Shown here piece by piece: positions 19,565-28,225 of a DNA stretch of 35,669 nucleotides. Position 1 is the first letter of the stretch. Every line of letters starts with the position of its first letter. Source of the DNA: OCS155 cluster bacterium AG-349-E07 (GTDB lineage Bacteria > Actinomycetota > Acidimicrobiia > Actinomarinales > Actinomarinaceae); the NCBI GenBank assembly GCA_003281085.1, contig QCCZ01000007.1, forward strand, positions 1 through 35,669, given 5' to 3'. A program made the translations under genes and the position numbers. The notes beneath the pieces are model-generated. The model was not told the origin of the DNA. It was given only the letters and a program-made list of their open reading frames with translations, and did no database searches.

Positions 19565-20196
19565 TGTTTATTCCTACTATTTACATTGAAAATTCAAACG
19601 ACAATATGAGTGTTGAAGTTTCTGATAAAAAATTACATCATTTGAATAAAGTATTAAGACTTAGAGATGGAGATAAAATTAATATATCTAATGGAAAAGG
19701 GCTTATCTATTATGGAAATTTGATTAATAATTTTGTAGAAATAAAAAATTCAAGAATGTATCAACGACAAAATAGTTTAAAAATATTTGTACCTTATTTA
19801 AGAGAGAAAAATAGATTTAGATTTTTAATTGAAAAATTGACGGAATTAAATGTTAATGAGATTTATATAGGTATCACTAAAAATACTCAAAATACAAATT
19901 ACAGCAAATCAAAGATTAAAGAGTGGGTAGTCTCTGCTTTAGAACAGTCAGGCTCAGCATATTTACCCGAACTATTTTTTCCTGAAAATATAAATTTTTC
20001 TGTGTTTACGACATGTTTTGATATCAGCGGAGAAAGTTTAGATAAAAAGACCGAAAAACTAAACAACTTTGCAATTGGCCCTGAAGGTGGTTGGACAGAT
20101 GAAGAATTATCAAAATTTCAGCACAAAATAAAAATTTCAGAATTTAGTCTGAGAACTGAAACTGCTGCAATAACTGCAGTATCATTAATGATGTAA
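19564..20196 (+). CDS. rsmE: 16S rRNA (uracil-1498-N3)-methyltransferase, RsmE family
   Basis: HHLNKVLRLRDGDKINISNGKG, AIGPEGGWTDEEL, LRTETAAITAVSLMM SPOUT knot motifs. Confidence 0.92.
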   Translation: MFIPTIYIENSNDNMSVEVSDKKLHHLNKVLRLRDGDKINISNGKGLIYYGNLINNFVEIKNSRMYQRQNSLKIFVPYLREKNRFRFLIEKLTELNVNEIYIGITKNTQNTNYSKSKIKEWVVSALEQSGSAYLPELFFPENINFSVFTTCFDISGESLDKKTEKLNNFAIGPEGGWTDEELSKFQHKIKISEFSLRTETAAITAVSLMM

Positions 20197-20201
20197 TACA
20201 T

Positions 20202-20543
20202 ATGAAACAAAAATCAGTATTTGAATTGATATTATCTGGAGAACTCGATTCAGAGATTATTTATGAAGATGATGAAATATTTGCTATTAATGATATAAAT
20301 CCTGTTGCAAAAGTTCACATATTAATAATTCCAAAAAGAAAGATTGAGACGATCAATGATGCTTCTTCAGAGGATCAAAATTTACTAGGAAGAATGATAT
20401 TGGTAGCAAAAGATTTAGCAAAAAAACATAATATTAATGACTCCGGATATAGATTACTTTTTAATACCAATTCAGATGCAATGCAGACAGTATTCCATAT
20501 ACACCTTCATTTGATAGGTGGAGAAAAACTTAAAAATATTTAA
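20202..20543 (+). CDS. HIT family protein (histidine triad)
   Basis: IIYEDDEIFAINDINPVAKVHILIIPK and HIHLHLIGG histidine triad. Confidence 0.95.
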   Translation: MKQKSVFELILSGELDSEIIYEDDEIFAINDINPVAKVHILIIPKRKIETINDASSEDQNLLGRMILVAKDLAKKHNINDSGYRLLFNTNSDAMQTVFHIHLHLIGGEKLKNI

Positions 20544-21475
20544 TGAGTATTGAAAAAATTATTCCAATAGATAAAGAACTTGTAAATATTTTTGGCGTTA
20601 ATGACCAAAACTTAAAATATTTAAAAGATAAGTTTAAAAAAATAAAAATTAATGTCAAAGGCAACGTGGTTTATATATCAGGTGACAATGGCCAGACAAC
20701 AGATATTATGAACATTCTTGATGAAATGCTATCAATGGCTGATAGAGGTGAGATTATAGAGATTGAAGATTTAAAGTTAATGTCTAATATTGAATCAAAA
20801 GATATAAGTAATATTTCTTCATCAAACAATATATCAATCATTGGTTCAAAAGCAATTAAGGTTAAGAATGTTACACAATTCAAATATATTGAAACAATCG
20901 AGAATTCAACTATAACTTTTGGAATTGGTCCAGCTGGTACTGGGAAAACTTTTTTAGCAGTTGCAAGCGCTGTCAAAATGTACACTGATGAAAAAATTAA
21001 AAAAATAGTTCTTACTAGACCGGCTGTAGAAGCAGGCGAGAGGCTAGGGTATCTTCCTGGAGATTTGTCTCAGAAAATAGATCCCTATTTAGTTCCTTTA
21101 TTTGATTCATTAGAGTATTTTTTTGGTAATGAAACTTTACAATATTTAATTGAAAAGAGAAATATTGAAATTGTTCCTTTGGCTTACATGAGAGGTAGAA
21201 CACTAAACAACGCATGCATAATTTTAGATGAAGCACAAAATGCAACCGTAAGCCAAATTAAAATGTTCTTAACAAGATTAGGTGAAGACTCAAAAATGAT
21301 AATTACTGGTGATGAGACTCAAATTGATCTTCATAATAGAGATTTTTCAGGCTTGAAAAAAACTAGAAAATCTTTATCAAATATAGAGGAAATATCAGTA
21401 GTAGAATTTAAAAATTCTGATATCGTAAGAAATAAAATAGTATCAAAGATTTTAGAAGTATTTCCCGATAAATAA
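20543..21475 (+). CDS. phoH: PhoH-like ATPase with N-terminal KH-like region
   Basis: FGIGPAGTGKTFLAVASAV, LTRPAVEAGERLGYLPGDLSQKIDPYLVPLFDSL, YMRGRTLNNACIILDEAQNA. Confidence 0.96.
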   Translation: MSIEKIIPIDKELVNIFGVNDQNLKYLKDKFKKIKINVKGNVVYISGDNGQTTDIMNILDEMLSMADRGEIIEIEDLKLMSNIESKDISNISSSNNISIIGSKAIKVKNVTQFKYIETIENSTITFGIGPAGTGKTFLAVASAVKMYTDEKIKKIVLTRPAVEAGERLGYLPGDLSQKIDPYLVPLFDSLEYFFGNETLQYLIEKRNIEIVPLAYMRGRTLNNACIILDEAQNATVSQIKMFLTRLGEDSKMIITGDETQIDLHNRDFSGLKKTRKSLSNIEEISVVEFKNSDIVRNKIVSKILEVFPDK

Positions 21476-23640
21476 TGAATATCTACATTATCCACTTTAG
21501 AAAGATATTTTATATTATTTTATTTTCTGCAGCTGTATGGTTTATTTCTTTTTCAATTTTTCCAGAAAACCAAGTAATAAAGATTGAAGTAGGAGATGAA
21601 TCACCAGCATCTTTTTCTGCTCCTAGGTTTCTAACTGTTGTAGATGAGCAAAAAACAGAAGAGTTAAAAGAAGATGCAAGAAATGATGTTGCCCCCGTTT
21701 ATTCTATTGATGGCAAAATAAACGTTTCGGTAATTGATGGAATTACTGAAATGTTTCTTACTGTCATAAAAGCTAGAACAGAAGAGGTACTTATTACTGA
21801 CAATGAAAGTAATCCAGAAAATCCTCAATCTATAGTCGAAATAGTAGAATTGAGTAAAGTTGAGCAAATTGAAAAAGTACAGTCTTCATTATTATTTTCA
21901 ACAATCTCAACTTCTGCTATTGAAGTCTTGATTGAAATCTCAAATCTAGATAATATAAATTCTTCAAATTTCTTGACTCAAATTGAATTTGAAGCAAAAA
22001 GTCAAGCTGACAAATTTTTATCAAATGGAATAAATAATGAAAATCTAAATCAAATTAGGCAAACAATTGTTCAGACGCCTCCTAATTTGAATTTACCCAG
22101 TGAATTATACGTTTTAGTTCCTGAAGCGAGAGTAAGATCAATGGTCGGAGAAATTATTGCAGAAAATCTTATAGCTAATCAAAAACTCGAAGAAGAACTA
22201 TGGAATGAACAAAAAAACAAGGCTTCTGATGCAGTTGAAGAGGTTACTATTCAGTTTTTTAAAGATGAAATTATTGTAAATGAAGGAGAAGTTATAAATG
22301 TGGTTTTATATAAAGCTCTAGATGAATTTGGTTATCTTTCTGGTGAATCAAGAACAGTCCAAACCTCTGCAATTCCAATAATCTTTTCTGTATTTCTTGT
22401 TTTATATGTTCTTTTGTGGAGATTAAGAGATTCAATTTGGAAAAATGATAACGAATTGCTTTTGATGCTTACTTTAATTCTTGTATCTTCAATATTTCTA
22501 AGAGGGGTTTCATATTATTCAAACTTGTCAGATTTAGCTTTCATTCAGTATGCTCTACCTGTTTCTTTTGTAGGAGTTATCTCAGTTATACTTTTAAATC
22601 TTCGTGCTACTTTAATTCTATCTCTGTCTAGCTCACTCTTGGCGCTTGCAGGTGGTGGAAACATCGGTTTAGTAGCTTTAGGTGCATTAGGTACAATTAT
22701 CCCAGCAGTATTTTTATCAGAAGATACAGACAGAACACTACTTAGAGAAAGAATTATCTATATTTCTCTTACCCAACCATTGCTTGCTTTTGGAGTTTAT
22801 TTCTTTTTAAGAGAAGATGGTAATCTAACGCAAATTTTGGTTCTTTCTTTTTTAAGTGCATTGGTTGCAAACCTAGCAGCTTTTTCGCTTACTTCTTACA
22901 TAGAGAGTATGTTTAGGTTAACATCAAGCTTTAAATTATCAGAATTGGCTGATAGAAATCATCCAGCTTTACGCTATCTTGAGGATAATGCTATTGGTAC
23001 TTTCAATCACTCATTAGTAGTAGGAACACTTGCAGATAGAGCAGCTAATAAAATTGGTGCTAATAGTCAACTAGCTAGAGCGATGGCTTATTACCATGAT
23101 CTTGGAAAAACAGCTAATCCAACAATGTTCGTCGAAAATCAAATTGGATCTTCAAACCCACATGATGGACTTCTGCCAATGGAGTCTGCAAACATATTAA
23201 AAGCTCATGTAACAGAGGGAGTAAAGCTGGCCAAGAGATTTAAAATACCTGAAACTGTATATAAAGGAATTTTAGAGCACCATGGGGATGCAGTAATCAG
23301 ATTCTTTTATGAAAAAGAAAAAATGGTAAACAAAAATGTTTCAAAAGATGAATTTAGACATTTGGGAAATAAACCTACATCTAAAGAGTCTGCAATATTA
23401 ATGATGGCTGATTCTTTAGAGGCAGCTTGTAGAGCAATTTTTATGAACGAAGATGCTGATGAGGAAAAAATAAAAAATGTTATCAACGAAATATTTGAAG
23501 AAAAAATAACAGATGGACAATTAAATAATGCACCAATTACATTTAAAGAATTAAATATAATTAAAAATTCTTTTCAGGAAAGCTTGGAGGGTCTTTATCA
23601 CCAAAGAGTTTTATATCCTGAAATAACTGAAGAAGAATAG
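21475..23640 (+). CDS. pgpH: 7TMR-HDED/HDIG membrane phosphodiesterase, PgpH family (c-di-AMP phosphodiesterase-like)
   Basis: Extracellular 7TMR-HDED-like N-terminus, ~7 TM helices, FNHSLVVGTLADRAA...AYYHDLGKTANPTMFVENQIGSSNPHDGL...ILEHHGDAVIRFFYEKE. Confidence 0.9.
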   Translation: MNIYIIHFRKIFYIILFSAAVWFISFSIFPENQVIKIEVGDESPASFSAPRFLTVVDEQKTEELKEDARNDVAPVYSIDGKINVSVIDGITEMFLTVIKARTEEVLITDNESNPENPQSIVEIVELSKVEQIEKVQSSLLFSTISTSAIEVLIEISNLDNINSSNFLTQIEFEAKSQADKFLSNGINNENLNQIRQTIVQTPPNLNLPSELYVLVPEARVRSMVGEIIAENLIANQKLEEELWNEQKNKASDAVEEVTIQFFKDEIIVNEGEVINVVLYKALDEFGYLSGESRTVQTSAIPIIFSVFLVLYVLLWRLRDSIWKNDNELLLMLTLILVSSIFLRGVSYYSNLSDLAFIQYALPVSFVGVISVILLNLRATLILSLSSSLLALAGGGNIGLVALGALGTIIPAVFLSEDTDRTLLRERIIYISLTQPLLAFGVYFFLREDGNLTQILVLSFLSALVANLAAFSLTSYIESMFRLTSSFKLSELADRNHPALRYLEDNAIGTFNHSLVVGTLADRAANKIGANSQLARAMAYYHDLGKTANPTMFVENQIGSSNPHDGLLPMESANILKAHVTEGVKLAKRFKIPETVYKGILEHHGDAVIRFFYEKEKMVNKNVSKDEFRHLGNKPTSKESAILMMADSLEAACRAIFMNEDADEEKIKNVINEIFEEKITDGQLNNAPITFKELNIIKNSFQESLEGLYHQRVLYPEITEEE

Positions 23641-23645
23641 AAATA

Positions 23646-24089
23646 TTGAAATTTCAATTTAACGGTTATTTTTTTAAAAATGAAAAAAAAGCTTTTGAAG
23701 ATGTAAGGAAAGTATTTTTGAAAAATTTTTCAATTTCTGAAAATTTTTTATTACATATTCACTCTGTTTCAGATCATTACTCAAAAGAGTTGAATGAACA
23801 TTATTTTCAAAAAGATTATCCTACAGATGTATTGACAATCCCTCTTTATAAAGACTTGGCAAGTATCAATAAATTAGACAAAAACAATAATGAAATTCTT
23901 GGAGATTTATTCTTAAATAGAAAACTTATAAAAAAACATTCAAAAAAGTACACAAAAACATTAATTGAAGAATATCAACTAGTACTTGTTCATGGATTGC
24001 TACATTTAATTGGATATTCTCATGATGATCCAAAAAAGCTGAGTAATATTGAAAATACAATTCTAAAAAAGGTTTGGAATGAAAAATAA
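23646..24089 (+). CDS. ybeY: Endoribonuclease YbeY / rRNA maturation factor (TTG start)
   Basis: PTDVLTIPL, EILGDLFLN, LVHGLLHLIGYSHDDPKK metal-binding motif. Confidence 0.93.
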   Translation: MKFQFNGYFFKNEKKAFEDVRKVFLKNFSISENFLLHIHSVSDHYSKELNEHYFQKDYPTDVLTIPLYKDLASINKLDKNNNEILGDLFLNRKLIKKHSKKYTKTLIEEYQLVLVHGLLHLIGYSHDDPKKLSNIENTILKKVWNEK

Positions 24090-24786
24090 CAATCTTGACC
24101 ATTTAGCAATCATTATGGACGGTAATGGTAGGTGGGCACTTGATAAAGGACTTGACAGAACTGCTGGACATGCTGCTGGTGAACATTCTTTGTCAAAAAC
24201 AATAGATTGGGCAATAAAAAATAATATTAAGTGGCTCACGGTTTATGCTTTTTCTACTGAAAATTGGCTTCGTTCTGATGAAGAAGTGGAATATTTGATG
24301 TTTTTTAATAGAGATATTCTTATTAGGAGAAGAGATGAATTTAATCAAAAAGGTGTGCGGTTTAGATTTCTTGGAGACTTAACTGATGAAAAAATACCTA
24401 ATGAGAATAAAGAATTAATGCGAGAGACAGAAAACTTAACTCAAAACAATACTCAATTAAATTTAAATTTTGCATTTAATTACGGGTCACACGATGAAAT
24501 TCACAATGCAGTGTTAAATTTACATAATTTAAATCTCAATAAAAAACTTACTTTAAAAGATATAAAAGATAGCTTTAATAACTATTTTCAGTACCCAGAG
24601 GTTCCATTTCCCGATCTTCTATTAAGAACAGCAGGAGAGAACAGAGTAAGTAATTTTTTACTTTACCAACTTTCGTATACCGAACTGTTATTTATTGAAG
24701 ACCTTTGGCCTGATATAAATGCAGACATATTAGATGATGTCTTACTAGAATTTAATTCAAGGAATAGAACTTATGGAAAAAATTGA
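24079..24786 (+). CDS. uppS: Undecaprenyl diphosphate synthase (isoprenyl transferase)
   Basis: LAIIMDGNGRWALDKGL, TVYAFSTENWLRSDEEV, FNYGSHDEI, DLLLRTAGENRVSNFLLYQLSYTELLF. Confidence 0.96.
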   Translation: MKNNNLDHLAIIMDGNGRWALDKGLDRTAGHAAGEHSLSKTIDWAIKNNIKWLTVYAFSTENWLRSDEEVEYLMFFNRDILIRRRDEFNQKGVRFRFLGDLTDEKIPNENKELMRETENLTQNNTQLNLNFAFNYGSHDEIHNAVLNLHNLNLNKKLTLKDIKDSFNNYFQYPEVPFPDLLLRTAGENRVSNFLLYQLSYTELLFIEDLWPDINADILDDVLLEFNSRNRTYGKN

Positions 24787-26065
24787 TAATTTATTCGACA
24801 AAATTGTAAAAATAGCAAATTCGAGAGGCTTTGTTTTTAATGCTTCATCAATATATGGCGGATTAAGAAGCTCTTATGACTATGGCCCATTGGGTGCTTT
24901 GCTTAAAAATAATATCTCTGGAAGCTGGTGGAAAGATATTAATCAAGATAGCAAAGTGTCTATATTTCCCATAGATACAGCTATTATTCAAAGTTCTGAA
25001 GTATGGAAAGCATCTGGTCATTTAGCTGAATTTACAGATCCTATGGTAGATCATAAACCTACAGGTGAAAGATTTAGAGCTGACCAAGTACCAGAAAATC
25101 TTAAAAAAGAAGATTTAACAGAGCCGCGTCAATTTAATCTTATGTTTGAAACAAATATAGGCCCTGTACAAAATGAAAACTCAGCAGTGTATCTACGACC
25201 AGAAACAGCACAAGGTATATTTGTAAATTTTGAGAATGTTCAAAGAACAATGAGAGCAAAACTACCATTTGGAATAGCTAATATTGGAAAATCATTCAGA
25301 AATGAAATTACTCCTGGTCAGTTTATATTCAGGACTAGAGAATTTGAACAAATGGAAATTGAATATTTTTGTAAAAAAGAAAATGAAAATGAGTGGTTTG
25401 ATTTCTGGGTAAATAAGAGACTTGAGTGGTACAAGGAGATAGGCATACCAGAAGAGAAGCTTAGGTTGAGAGAACATGAAGAAAACGAATTAGCTCATTA
25501 TGCATCTAAAACCGTAGACATTGAATTTGATTACCCTTGGGGATGGGGTGAGCTTGAAGGCATTGCAAATCGAGGAAGTTTTGATTTAAGTTCACACGAA
25601 AGCTCTAGTGGAAAAGATTTATCATATTTTGATTCAGAAACAAATGAGAAAATAGCACCAGTTGTGATTGAGCCTGCGGGGGGATTAACAAGAACACTCT
25701 TTGCTTTACTGTGTTCAACATATGATGAAGAAATAGTTAATGATACTACTAGAACACTTTTTAGATTTAATTTTGAAATCGCACCTGTCCAAATCGGGAT
25801 TCTACCATTGAGTAAAAAAGAAGAGTTAATAAAAGTTTCAAATGAAATACAACAAACTTTGCAGAAATTTTTCAGAACAGAAGTTGATGTCACTCAATCA
25901 ATTGGTAAAAGGTACAGACGACAAGATGAAATTGGGACCCCTTATTGTGTAACTATAGATTTTGATTCTTTAGAAGATTCATCAGTCACGATAAGGAATA
26001 GAGATTCAATGGTCCAGGAACGAATAAAAATAGAGGACCTTCTTGATTATTTCTTAAAAATATAA
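24773..26065 (+). CDS. glyS: Glycyl-tRNA synthetase (single-chain class II type)
   Basis: RGFVFNASSIYGGLRSSYDYGPLG, YLRPETAQGIFVNFENVQRTMRAKLPFGIANIGKSFRNEITPGQFIFRTREFEQMEIEYF. Confidence 0.97.
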   Translation: MEKIDNLFDKIVKIANSRGFVFNASSIYGGLRSSYDYGPLGALLKNNISGSWWKDINQDSKVSIFPIDTAIIQSSEVWKASGHLAEFTDPMVDHKPTGERFRADQVPENLKKEDLTEPRQFNLMFETNIGPVQNENSAVYLRPETAQGIFVNFENVQRTMRAKLPFGIANIGKSFRNEITPGQFIFRTREFEQMEIEYFCKKENENEWFDFWVNKRLEWYKEIGIPEEKLRLREHEENELAHYASKTVDIEFDYPWGWGELEGIANRGSFDLSSHESSSGKDLSYFDSETNEKIAPVVIEPAGGLTRTLFALLCSTYDEEIVNDTTRTLFRFNFEIAPVQIGILPLSKKEELIKVSNEIQQTLQKFFRTEVDVTQSIGKRYRRQDEIGTPYCVTIDFDSLEDSSVTIRNRDSMVQERIKIEDLLDYFLKI

Positions 26066-27690
26066 TGGGTATATCAAAGCAATCAATCGAAGATTTAAAA
26101 AAAAGATCAAAAATTAGCGAATTTGTTTTATCTACTACAACTGGAAAACTTAGAGGAACTAAAGGGATGGCATTGTGTCCTTTTCATGGTGAAAAAACTG
26201 CAAGTATGAGTTTTACAGACGTTGAAAATTTATTTCATTGTTTTGGATGCAAAATGGGTGGTGACATATATAAATATGTTCAAGAAATTCATAATTTGGA
26301 GTTTCAAGATGCAGTTGAATTAGTTGCTGAAAAGTATGGATTTAAACTTAAGTATACCGAAACTAATCAAACTAATGATTTTAAAAATTTTCAACAAAAA
26401 ATTAATCTCATTGATGAATATTTTAAAAAAATGATGGATTCGGAGAAATCTAAAAAAGCAAAAGAGTACCTTACTTCAAGAAAGTTCAATGAACAAGATT
26501 TAAAAAAATATGACATATCTTTTATTGATTCAAATATTGAAGATTTTCAAAAGTTTTGTGATAAAAATAAAATTTCTGACTTTGATTTAAAAAAATTAGG
26601 ATTTATCTCTAGCAATAATAATTTTCTATTTAAAAATAGAATAATGTTTCCAATTCTTAACTTTAGATCTGAAACTATTGCTTATGGTGGAAGAGCACTT
26701 GAGGATTTTGGTCCTAAATATTTAAATTCTTCTGATTCGGTTCTATATAAAAAAAATAGGAATTTGTATTTTACAAAAGAATTCATATCTTCTGTCAAGA
26801 AAAAAGGGTATGCATTTTTAGTAGAAGGTTACTTTGATGTTTTATCGTTAAACCAATTAGGTTATTCAAATAGTGCCTCACCGTCAGGTACTGCTCTTAC
26901 GATTCAACAACTAGATGCTGTTTCACGCTATACGAATAAAATCTTACTTTGTTTTGATAATGACGAAGCAGGACTAAAGGCAACTGAGAGAGTTTTAGAA
27001 ATTAAAAATCAAGTCTCTAATCAACTGGAAATACATTGTCTCAATTTACCAGAAAAATATAAAGATATTTCAGAACTGTATGAAGATGATGAAGATACTT
27101 TTAGAAGTGTTTTGAAGGATAATCATGAAATAATTGAATTTTTAATTGATAAATTTATTGTAAGTACATCAGATAAAAAAAGTATTTTTAATTATTTTAT
27201 GAAAATAACTGCTAACCTAAGCCCACTTGAAGTTGATGTCTCGTTAGATTTGCTATCTTCAAAATTAAACACAGCCAAAGATATCCTTAAAAAAGAGTTA
27301 AGATTTCAAACTTCATACGAAAAAGAAGACGTAACAGAACAAACTATTAGCTCTATATCTATTTTTAAAGATATAATTATTGCAGAAATGATTTCTAATG
27401 AATTTAGTTCAAATGAAGAAATTGAACAGTTAATGGAGTTAAATTTTGAATTTAAAAAATTAGTAAAAAGCATCAAAAATGAAAATTCAAAAAAAGAAGA
27501 GTACCTTAATATTTCTTATACAAAAGAACAATACTCTGAGGCTGTTTCAAGGATGTATTTACATTTTGCAAACATAAAAATTGATGAATTGATATATGAA
27601 TTTGAACAAGCGAAGGATAAAAATTTCCAAATTCTTCAAGAAGTGGAAGACATCAAAAAGAAAAAAGAAATTTATCAGAATACCATTTAA
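26065..27690 (+). CDS. dnaG: DNA primase
   Basis: Zn finger CPFHGEKTASMSFTDVENLFHCFGCKMGGDIYKYVQ, TOPRIM AFLVEGYFDVLSL / LCFDNDEAGLKA. Confidence 0.97.
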   Translation: MGISKQSIEDLKKRSKISEFVLSTTTGKLRGTKGMALCPFHGEKTASMSFTDVENLFHCFGCKMGGDIYKYVQEIHNLEFQDAVELVAEKYGFKLKYTETNQTNDFKNFQQKINLIDEYFKKMMDSEKSKKAKEYLTSRKFNEQDLKKYDISFIDSNIEDFQKFCDKNKISDFDLKKLGFISSNNNFLFKNRIMFPILNFRSETIAYGGRALEDFGPKYLNSSDSVLYKKNRNLYFTKEFISSVKKKGYAFLVEGYFDVLSLNQLGYSNSASPSGTALTIQQLDAVSRYTNKILLCFDNDEAGLKATERVLEIKNQVSNQLEIHCLNLPEKYKDISELYEDDEDTFRSVLKDNHEIIEFLIDKFIVSTSDKKSIFNYFMKITANLSPLEVDVSLDLLSSKLNTAKDILKKELRFQTSYEKEDVTEQTISSISIFKDIIIAEMISNEFSSNEEIEQLMELNFEFKKLVKSIKNENSKKEEYLNISYTKEQYSEAVSRMYLHFANIKIDELIYEFEQAKDKNFQILQEVEDIKKKKEIYQNTI

Positions 27691-27713
27691 TACCTAGTAT
27701 TATTAATTTGCTA

Positions 27714-27786
27714 TCCGAGGTAGCTCAATTGGCAGAGCAGCGGACTGTTAATCCGTTGGTTGTGGGTTCAAGTCCCACCCTCGGAG
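27714..27786 (+). tRNA. tRNA-Asn (anticodon GTT)
   Basis: Acceptor TCCGAGG/CCTCGGA, anticodon stem-loop CGGACTGTTAATCCG, T-arm GTGGGTTCAAGTCCCAC. Confidence 0.96.
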
Positions 27787-27833
27787 CTTTTTTAAAAAAG
27801 AAATAAAAGTATACTTAACTTGAATGGAGGAAT

Positions 27834-28124
27834 ATGGATAATTTAGTTGAAGTAATTACCCAAAATGCAGAAGGAAAAGATCTCAGTGTTTTAGGTGGAA
27901 CTGTTAAATTAGTCGTTGATGATCAGATTGTATTTGTAACACCTGAAGGAGAAATCTCCGGAAGTGACGACGATGCTGATTGTACAATGACTATAGACTC
28001 TGAAACCATGCAAGCAATCATGAATGGCACGACTTCTGGTCAAGCAGCATTTATGACTGGAAAATTAAAAGTAGCTGGAGATATGAGTATCGCTTTAAAA
28101 ACCCAAGCATTTTTAGGCAACTAA
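27834..28124 (+). CDS. SCP-2 sterol transfer-family protein (small single-domain)
   Basis: ADCTMTIDSETMQAIMNGTTSGQAAFMTGKLKVAGDMSIALKTQAFL matches the SCP-2 pattern; SD ggagga and TATACT at 27810-27815 upstream. Confidence 0.88.
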   Translation: MDNLVEVITQNAEGKDLSVLGGTVKLVVDDQIVFVTPEGEISGSDDDADCTMTIDSETMQAIMNGTTSGQAAFMTGKLKVAGDMSIALKTQAFLGN

Positions 28125-28138
28125 CTTTAAGCCTTTTA

Positions 28139-28212
28139 GGGCCTGTAGCTCAGTTGGTTAGAGCAACGGACTCATAATCCGTCGGTCGTAGGTTCGAGTC
28201 CTGCCAGGCCCA
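28139..28212 (+). tRNA. tRNA with CAT anticodon (elongator Met or Ile2; not resolved)
   Basis: Acceptor GGGCCTG/CAGGCCC, anticodon stem-loop ACGGACTCATAATCCGT, D-arm GCTCAGTTGGTTAGAGC, T-arm GTTCGAGTC. Confidence 0.93.
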
Positions 28213-28225
28213 CTTGAGAACAGAT

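Noticed and set aside
20671-20985. 104-aa minus-strand ORF
   Set aside because: Fully antisense to the phoH 5' region, no domain; shadow ORF.
25531-25893. 120-aa minus-strand ORF
   Set aside because: Fully antisense to glyS, no recognisable domain; shadow ORF.
27786-27801. cttttttaaaaaag after tRNA-Asn, considered as a terminator
   Set aside because: Only a short A/T self-complementary run; in this AT-rich sequence it is not distinguishable from chance.
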